Source: Massilia agri (GTDB taxonomy: Bacteria > Pseudomonadota > Gammaproteobacteria > Burkholderiales > Burkholderiaceae_D). Taken from it: DNA of 57,681 nt. The notes beneath the pieces were generated by a model. It saw only the letters and a program-made list of their open reading frames with translations. It searched no databases and was not told the origin of the DNA. Within the stretch, counting starts at the first letter, position 1; each line of letters begins with the position of its first letter. Location of the stretch: contig NZ_JANUHA010000025.1 in assembly GCF_024753255.1 (NCBI RefSeq), positions 1 to 57,681 of the forward strand. Reading direction: 5' to 3'. The translations under genes and the position numbers were made by a program. Shown in pieces: positions 51,505-57,681 of this stretch.

Positions 51505-52794
51505 CTATTCTGTCACCGCCTCGCGGCTGTAGTTCTTCTGTACGTAGTTCAGCACGATGGTCTTGAACTCCTCCACAATGCGCTCGCCGCGCAGGGTGGC
51601 GAATTTCTGGCCGTCGACGAAGACCGGCGCCGCCGGCGATTCGCCCGTGCCCGGCAGGCTGATGCCGATGTTCGCGTGCTTCGATTCGCCCGGGCCGTTG
51701 ACGATGCAGCCCATGACGGCCACGTTCATCGCCTCCACGCCCGGATAGGTCTTTTTCCACTCCGGCATCTGCTCGCGCAGGAAGGTCTGGATATTGTCCG
51801 CCAGTTCCTGGAACACGGTCGAGGTCGTGCGGCCGCAGCCCGGGCAGGCGATCACCATCGGCGTGAACTTGCGCAGGCCCATGGTCTGCAGGATCTCCTG
51901 GCCGACCACGACTTCCTTCGAGCGGTCGCCGCCCGGCTCGGGGGTCAGCGAGATGCGGATGGTGTCGCCGATGCCTTCCTGCAGCAGCACCGACAGCGCC
52001 GCGGTCGAGGCGACGATGCCCTTGCTGCCCATGCCGGCCTCGGTCAGGCCCAGGTGCAGCGGGTAGTCGCAGCGGCGGGCCAGTTCGCGGTAGACCGCGA
52101 TCAGGTCCTGCACGCCCGAGACCTTGCAGGAGAGGATGATCCTGTCGCGCGCCAGGCCCACTTCTTCGGCGCGCACGGCATTCTCGATCGCCGAGGTGAT
52201 CAAGGCCTCGTACATCACGGCCTGGGCGCTCCACGGGTTCGCACGCGATGCGTTCTCGTCCATGATGCGGGCCAGCAGGGATTGATCCAGCGAACCCCAA
52301 TTGACGCCGATGCGCACCGGCTTGTCGTATTTCGCCGCGATCTCGATCATCTGGGCGAACTGGGTGTCGCGCTTGGCGCCCTGCCCCACATTGCCCGGAT
52401 TGATGCGGTATTTCGAGAGCGCCTGGGCGCATTCCGGATAGTCGCGCAGCAGCAGGTGGCCGTTGTAATGGAAGTCGCCCACCAGCGGCACGTCGATCTC
52501 CATGCGGTCGAGTTGCTCGCGGATGGCCGGCACGGCGGCGGCCGCTTCCGGGGTGTTCACGGTGATGCGGACGATTTCCGAACCGGCGCGCGCCAGTTCC
52601 TTGACCTGGATCGCGGTGCCGATCACGTCGGCCGTGTCCGTATTCGTCATCGACTGGACGACGACCGGCGCATCGCCGCCGACCCAGACCTTGCGCTGGC
52701 CGTGCGAGACCAGCACTTTCCGGCTGGCGCGGCGCGCCAGCGGGCCGGACGGTATGGGCTCTCCGATGCAGGATTGGTTCATGTTCGGTTCCAT
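51505..52794 (-). CDS. ispG: 4-hydroxy-3-methylbut-2-enyl diphosphate synthase
   Basis: This 429-residue [4Fe-4S] enzyme converts MEcPP to HMBPP in the MEP isoprenoid pathway. The N-terminal TIM barrel shows VQSMTNTDTADV and VGDFHYNGHLLL. The C-terminal cluster domain has CPGCGRTTSTVF and VMGCIVNGPGESKHANIGISLPG with the ligand cysteines. The size is that of the single-chain bacterial form. Met5 is a possible shorter start. It lies between rodZ and hisS. Confidence 0.96.
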   Translation of the reverse strand: MEPNMNQSCIGEPIPSGPLARRASRKVLVSHGQRKVWVGGDAPVVVQSMTNTDTADVIGTAIQVKELARAGSEIVRITVNTPEAAAAVPAIREQLDRMEIDVPLVGDFHYNGHLLLRDYPECAQALSKYRINPGNVGQGAKRDTQFAQMIEIAAKYDKPVRIGVNWGSLDQSLLARIMDENASRANPWSAQAVMYEALITSAIENAVRAEEVGLARDRIILSCKVSGVQDLIAVYRELARRCDYPLHLGLTEAGMGSKGIVASTAALSVLLQEGIGDTIRISLTPEPGGDRSKEVVVGQEILQTMGLRKFTPMVIACPGCGRTTSTVFQELADNIQTFLREQMPEWKKTYPGVEAMNVAVMGCIVNGPGESKHANIGISLPGTGESPAAPVFVDGQKFATLRGERIVEEFKTIVLNYVQKNYSREAVTE

Positions 52795-52797
52795 TGC

Positions 52798-53802
52798 TTA
52801 CTTCAGGGAGACTTGCGCGAACTTCTTGCCCGGCGCTTCCTGCAGGCCGACAGCGGCGCCACGCAGGGTTGCCGTCACGCCGCCCGGATTCCCGACGGTC
52901 AGGGTGACCGGGCCGGCGAGGTCGATGGTCTCGGTGGAACCGGCCTTGACCTCGCGCCACAGCAGCGCCTTGCCGCCGCCGACCGGACGCACGCCGATCC
53001 AGGAGTCCTCGCGCACGTTCAGCACCAGCGTATTGCCGCCGGCGCCTGCGGGCGCTGCGGCGGCCGCTGCGGCCGGCACAGCTGCAGCTGCCGGCGCGGC
53101 GGACGGCGTCGCGGCGGGCGTGGTGACCGGGGCGGTTGCGGGCGCGGCGCCCGGCGGGGTCGCAGGCGCGACCGTCGTCGTGCCGGGTGCAGCCGGGGCA
53201 GTACCTTCGCTTGCCGGCGCCGGCACCGAGATCAGCGGAACGGACGGGCTCTGCAGCGTGTCAGGCGGCGTCGGCGCGGCGCCGTTCGGCGTCACCACCG
53301 GCGCTTCGAGCACGGTGCCGTCGGTCGCGCCTTGCGACGCAGGTTGCTGGCTGCCCGGGATCAGGCCGAAGTGCCACAGCGCGGCGCCGGCGGCGACCAC
53401 GACCACCACGCCGGCGATCAGGCCGACCGGCACCTTGGTGCGCTTGCCGCCCACCGGGAAACGGCTTTCCGAGAACGAGGTCGGACGCTGTTCGCGGCGC
53501 ACATTGCTGGCGCCCGCCTGCGCTTCGGCCGGCATGTTCATCTCGATCATGGCCACCAGTGGGGCGGCGTCGATCTTCAGGAGCTTGGCGTAGGCGCGCA
53601 CGAAGCCGCGCGTCACGGCCGGGCTCGGCAGCGACGCGTAGTCGCCCGCTTCCAGCGCCACCACCTGGCGCGGCGCCAGCTTCAGCTGGTCCGCCACCTG
53701 CTCCACGCTCCAGCCCATCGCTTCGCGCTGGGATTGCAGGGTCTTGCCGGGGATGCCCGTGTCCTTGCCCGGGGTTGCCGGCTGGTCTGCATGCTCGTTC
53801 AT
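52798..53802 (-). CDS. rodZ: cell-shape protein RodZ
   Basis: This 334-residue bitopic protein couples MreB to the cell-wall machinery. The N-terminal HTH domain (LQSQREAMGWSVEQVADQLK) is cytoplasmic. One membrane helix (about 135-155, VPVGLIAGVVVVVAAGAALW) and a very Ala/Pro/Thr-rich linker (about 165-255) follow. The C-terminal DUF4115 domain is DSWIGVRPVGGGKALLW. The start is ATG 53802; an open frame upstream has no family similarity. It lies three bases from ispG and after pilF. Confidence 0.92.
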   Translation of the reverse strand: MNEHADQPATPGKDTGIPGKTLQSQREAMGWSVEQVADQLKLAPRQVVALEAGDYASLPSPAVTRGFVRAYAKLLKIDAAPLVAMIEMNMPAEAQAGASNVRREQRPTSFSESRFPVGGKRTKVPVGLIAGVVVVVAAGAALWHFGLIPGSQQPASQGATDGTVLEAPVVTPNGAAPTPPDTLQSPSVPLISVPAPASEGTAPAAPGTTTVAPATPPGAAPATAPVTTPAATPSAAPAAAAVPAAAAAAAPAGAGGNTLVLNVREDSWIGVRPVGGGKALLWREVKAGSTETIDLAGPVTLTVGNPGGVTATLRGAAVGLQEAPGKKFAQVSLK

Positions 53803-53812
53803 GTTCCTCGTC

Positions 53813-54612
53813 TCACTCGTCAAAAGCGCCGCGCTCGAAAGCCGCATACTCGGGCGAACCGGGGAAGCGGCGCCGCAGCTGGGCTGCCAGGCTTGCTTCA
53901 TGGGTCCGCTCACCCAGCTTGCGCTGCACGCGCAGCGCCAGCCACAGCGTGTCGGCCGACAGCGTGTCGAGTTTCGCTGTCTCGATCAGGCGGTTGATGA
54001 AAAAACCGGCGCGCGGGTAGGCGCGCCGCTCGAAATAGATCCGCGCCAGGCCGGCGTTGGTCGCCTGCAGGTCGGGGTTGTAGCGCAAGGCCTCGAGCAG
54101 GTAGCGCTCGGCGGCATCGAAATTCCGGTTGCGGATGCTGCACACGCCGGCGTTCACCAGCGCGCTCACCGGGGTCTGGTAGCTGCGGTTGCCCAGCGCG
54201 CGTTCGAACCAGGGCATGGCTTGGGTCGGCTTGTTCAGCGACTGGCACAGGAAGGTGCCGTAGTTGTTCGCCAGGTCCGGGTTGTTCGGCTGCAGGCGCA
54301 GGGCGTGCTGGTAATTGTCGTCGGCCAGCGGCAGCTGGCCCATCGCGGTATAGATCAGGGCGCGCAGGCCGTAGGCCTCGGCGTCGTCGGGATCGATGGC
54401 GATCGCCTGCTTGACCTCGTCGAGCGCCGTCTCGTACTGGGCATTCTGGTAGTAGCCGACCGCCAGCTGCAGGCGGATCGCGGCGCGCTTCTCGATCGCG
54501 GTCTGGTCGGACGCGGTCCTCAGCTCGCCACTGCCGCTCCCGCCATTGCTAGCGCATCCGCCCAGCAATGCCAAGGCGGTGATGAATGCCGCACAGCCGG
54601 CGAGGCGGCCCA

Positions 54613-54613
<1 letters not shown>
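53813..54613 (-). CDS. pilF: type IV pilus biogenesis lipoprotein PilF/PilW
   Basis: This 266-residue TPR lipoprotein is needed to assemble the PilQ secretin. The lipobox LLGGC (Cys20) follows MGRLAGCAAFITALA. Six TPR-like repeats follow (for example DEVKQAIAIDPDDAEAYGLR and YQHALRLQPNNPDLANNYG). ATG 54613 overlaps the rlmN stop (TGATG), so a longer frame open through rlmN is only the shared reading frame. The order rlmN-pilF-rodZ is conserved. Confidence 0.92.
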
Positions 54614-55782
<1,169 letters not shown>

Positions 55783-55857
55783 GGTGAAATCCTTTTGTTT
55801 CCGAAGCCGGCCGCGCCAGTCTTGAGACTGTGGGCGAGCGGCTTACTCATTTAAATT

Positions 55858-55893
55858 AGTCCGGGGGAAATCAACCGGGGCGCGCCCCGGACT
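55858..55893 (-). promoter_or_regulatory. overlapping alternative hairpins between ndk and rlmN
   Basis: The long stem AGTCCGGGG (55858-55866) with CCCCGGACT (55885-55893) excludes the internal perfect palindrome CCGGGGCGCGCCCCGG (55875-55890). The longer form is followed by AATTT on the minus strand, like a weak terminator; the shorter form would act as an anti-terminator. Confidence 0.4.
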
Positions 55894-55910
55894 GCGCTCC
55901 CCCTTACTAA

Positions 55911-56336
55911 TTAACGCGAGTAGACGTTCAGTGCCGGGAAGAAGTAAGCGATTTCCACGGCAGCGGTTTCGGCAGCGTCCGAACCGTGCACGGCGTTGGC
56001 GTCGATCGAATCGGCGAAGTCGGCGCGGATGGTGCCGGCGTCAGCTTTCTTCGGATCGGTTGCGCCCATCAGGTCGCGGTTCTTCAGGATGGCGCCTTCG
56101 CCTTCGAGCACCTGGATCATGACCGGACCCGAGATCATGAAGTTGACCAGGTCCTTGAAGAACGGACGCGCAGCGTGCACGGCGTAGAAGCCTTCGGCTT
56201 CGGCTTGCGACAGCTGGGTCATGCGGGCAGCAACGATCTTCAGGCCAGCGCCTTCGAAGCGGCTATAGATTTGGCCGATCACGTTTTTTGCAACTGCGTC
56301 CGGTTTGATGATCGACAGGGTGCGTTCGATTGCCAT
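55911..56336 (-). CDS. ndk: nucleoside diphosphate kinase
   Basis: This 141-residue enzyme balances NTP pools by ping-pong phosphate transfer. The phospho-His lies in NAVHGSDAAETA, and ERTLSIIKPDAVAKNVIGQI starts the fold. The length is exactly that of the bacterial family. GGAG precedes the ATG at good spacing. It is the first gene of the long minus-strand block. Confidence 0.97.
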   Translation of the reverse strand: MAIERTLSIIKPDAVAKNVIGQIYSRFEGAGLKIVAARMTQLSQAEAEGFYAVHAARPFFKDLVNFMISGPVMIQVLEGEGAILKNRDLMGATDPKKADAGTIRADFADSIDANAVHGSDAAETAAVEIAYFFPALNVYSR

Positions 56337-56568
56337 GTAAAAACTCCAATAAAAAGAAAGGTTTGGATCAAGAACTTAAGTAGAATTTTGGAACTCAATC
56401 AACCTTTAATTTTACCATATATCCCTCATATAGCCGATATTGCGGTACTGGCAAGGAAAGTGCTAGAGTTGCGGCGAGAATTCGTCCTGAATCAGGCCTG
56501 ATTTAAGCGGCGACTAAGTTTGCGGCCCTATTTTTGACAGTGACGCTCATCCACTAACCGGAGGCACC
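56337..56568. other. divergent intergenic region, ndk / Bax inhibitor-1 gene
   Basis: The first 100 bases are AT-rich (56370-56430) and probably hold the ndk promoter. TTGACA near 56534 is a possible -35 for the plus-strand gene, but no good -10 follows at 16-18 bases. No open frame or RNA gene is apparent. Confidence 0.4.
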
Positions 56569-57267
56569 ATGTTCCCTAATTCACAACCACGCAGTACCAT
56601 CGACCTGACCAAGGCTGGCCGGGGCCAGGTCGCACGCAACAACGTCCTGCGCAACACCTACTGGCTGCTGGCGCTGTCGATGATCCCGACCGTGCTGGGC
56701 GCCTATATCGGTGTGACCATGCAACTGCCGGTACTGTCCGGCGCCCTTGGCTTCGTCCTCTTCCTCGCCATCGCATTCGGCTTCATGTTCGCGATCGAGA
56801 AGACCAAGAACTCGGGCCTCGGCGTGGCCTTCCTGCTCGGCTTTACCTTCTTCATGGGTCTGATGCTGACCCCGCTGCTGCGCCACACCCTCGGCTACAG
56901 CAATGGCGGCACCCTGATCATGACCGCCTTCGGCGGCACGGCCTGCGTGTTCGCGGTCATGGCCAGCATCGCTACCACGACCAAGCGCGATTTCTCGGGC
57001 ATGGGTAGCTGGCTGATGGCTGGTGTGGTTGTGATCATCCTGGCCGCCGTCGCCAACATCTTCCTGCAGATGTCGGCGCTGTCGATCGTGATCTCGATCC
57101 TGGCAATCGGCATCTTCTCGGCCTTCATCCTGTTCGACGTGCAGCGCATCGTCAACGGCGGCGAAACCAACTACATCAGCGCCACGCTGGCGATCTACCT
57201 GGACGTGTACAACATCTTCACCAGCCTGCTGCGCCTGCTGGGCATCGCGGGCGGCAGCGACGACTAA
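56569..57267 (+). CDS. Bax inhibitor-1/YccA-family membrane protein
   Basis: This 232-residue inner-membrane protein has seven predicted helices and the BI-1 hallmark sequences (LRNTYWLLALSMIPTVLGAY; FILFDVQRIVNGGETNYISA). YccA members bind and slow the FtsH protease; others leak calcium. The conserved acidic pair sits in the last loop (VQRIVNGGE). GGAGG lies before ATG 56569. The gene is single, with its own terminator, next to the hflKC-ndk block by position only. Confidence 0.93.
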   Translation: MFPNSQPRSTIDLTKAGRGQVARNNVLRNTYWLLALSMIPTVLGAYIGVTMQLPVLSGALGFVLFLAIAFGFMFAIEKTKNSGLGVAFLLGFTFFMGLMLTPLLRHTLGYSNGGTLIMTAFGGTACVFAVMASIATTTKRDFSGMGSWLMAGVVVIILAAVANIFLQMSALSIVISILAIGIFSAFILFDVQRIVNGGETNYISATLAIYLDVYNIFTSLLRLLGIAGGSDD

Positions 57268-57283
57268 GCGAACCCTGCTGCAA

Positions 57284-57314
57284 AAAAAAGCCGACCCGCG
57301 AGGTCGGCTTTTTT
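57284..57314 (+). terminator. intrinsic terminator of the BI-1 gene
   Basis: AAAAAAGCCGACC-CGCG-AGGTCGGCTTTTTT lies 16 bases after the stop. Confidence 0.92.
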
Positions 57315-57328
57315 ACGCCCCCAATCCC

Positions 57329-57414
57329 GGTGTCAGGTCTGACATTTGGACACAAGCTCTACCGTACTTGCGGCTGTGCGGCTGAGGCCGTGTCCGAATG
57401 TCAGACCTGACACC
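57329..57414. repeat. second palindromic element family (25-bp inverted ends)
   Basis: The ends GGTGTCAGGTCTGACATT... (57329-57353) and their inverted copy (57390-57414) match at 24 of 25 positions. Each end also folds on itself (TGTCAG-GT-CTGACA). A 36-bp centre separates them, so the whole is a REPIN/MITE-like unit. Confidence 0.8.
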
Positions 57415-57480
57415 CAGGGTTGCAAGCTCTACCGTACTTGCGGCTGTGCGGCTGAGGCCGTGTCCGAATGTCAGACCTGA
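57353..57480. repeat. 58-bp direct repeat, period 70
   Basis: Bases 57353-57410 and 57423-57480 are identical (CAAGCTCTACCGTACTTGCG...). They are joined by a 12-bp spacer that carries the outer end of the first unit. The second unit has lost its left arm, and its right arm is cut by the IS end. Confidence 0.9.
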
Positions 57481-57483
57481 GGT

Positions 57484-57681
57484 GGTCCGGATATTCTGGA
57501 CAAGTTATTTAGGCACAGGGAATGCGGCCTCGACGGCGGCAGGCGTTTGATAGCCCAGGGTTTGATGTAGCCGCTGCTTATTGTAGTACGTCTCGATATA
57601 GTCACGAACCACAGCCTTGCCTTCGTCCCTCGATGCAAACAAGCGCTCGTGCATCGCCTCGTTCTTCAAGTTCGAGAAGAA
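57484..57681 (-). mobile_element. IS3-family insertion sequence, partial at the window edge
   Basis: Transposase coding starts outside the window and ends at 57505. The end TGGTCCGGATATTCTGGACA just past the stop fits the 5'-TG terminus of IS3 elements. It interrupts the palindromic repeat exactly after TGTCAGACCTGA, so this insertion came after the repeat. Confidence 0.75.
57505..57681 (-). CDS. IS3-family transposase OrfB, C-terminal fragment
   Basis: The minus-strand frame runs from the window edge to TAA (57505-57507) and gives the last 58 residues of a DDE transposase. FSNLKNEAMHERLF and YYNKQRLHQTLGYQTPAAVE are the typical rve/IS3 C-terminal sequences, including the region of the catalytic Glu (NEAMHERL) and the following RLH motif. 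The rest lies beyond the window, so intactness cannot be judged. It would be expressed by frameshifting from OrfA in the intact element. Confidence 0.88.
   Translation of the reverse strand, partial: FFSNLKNEAMHERLFASRDEGKAVVRDYIETYYNKQRLHQTLGYQTPAAVEAAFPVPK

Overview
The window is high-GC DNA that looks chromosomal and comes from a betaproteobacterium, most likely Oxalobacteraceae (Massilia/Telluria-like). The main evidence is the long minus-strand housekeeping block ndk-rlmN-pilF-rodZ-ispG-hisS-yfgM-bamB-der-hfq-hflX-hflK-hflC-hisZ-purA, together with HisZ-dependent histidine synthesis. The genus is an inference from gene content and protein style; no database search was possible.

Layout. 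1-2.3 kb: a small secreted protein, a short unknown protein and a PA0069-type radical SAM gene with a near-perfect LexA box over its start. 2.3-7.1 kb: a translationally coupled tripartite efflux operon (MFS pump, HlyD adaptor, NodT outer-membrane factor) ending in a DTW-domain tRNA-modifying enzyme. 7.3-8.6 kb: a secreted alpha/beta hydrolase. 8.7-12 kb: modABC and a divergent modE, with two ModE-type operators between them. 12-15.2 kb: a CHASE3-GAF-GGDEF diguanylate cyclase and a secreted lipase. 15.2-21.6 kb: a light-sensing cluster (bacteriophytochrome kinase, single-domain response regulator, two hybrid kinases). 21.8-23.4 kb: an HNH protein and a BigR/SqrR-like repressor with two YeeE/YedE half-transporters. 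23.4-31 kb: an amidase, purT, a Fur-boxed TonB siderophore receptor with a PepSY membrane protein, an alpha/beta hydrolase, and three identical tRNA-Asn genes, each with its own promoter and terminator. 31-39.3 kb: an aromatic aminotransferase, uvrB, a one-TM unknown, an orphan RES-domain toxin-like protein, a PAS hybrid kinase, MarC and an Lrp regulator. 39.5-56.3 kb: the minus-strand housekeeping block. 56.5-57.7 kb: a Bax-inhibitor-1 membrane protein, a second palindromic repeat family and the end of an IS3-type element.

The most unusual feature is a dispersed family of five REPIN-like elements (106-123 bp) at 8567, 34447, 38677, 42774 and 51378. Each has two inverted hairpins bounded by GTAG. 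Compensatory changes in the stems show that the hairpin structure is maintained. In four of the five, the terminal GTAG is also the TAG stop codon of the neighbouring minus-strand gene (modC, the 34549 gene, the Lrp gene, hflC). This suggests insertion at, or capture of, stop codons. No RAYT transposase gene is present in the window, so mobility would have to be supplied in trans.

Regulation visible in the sequence covers DNA damage (LexA), molybdate (ModE), iron (Fur) and, by inference, sulfide/persulfide (BigR-like).
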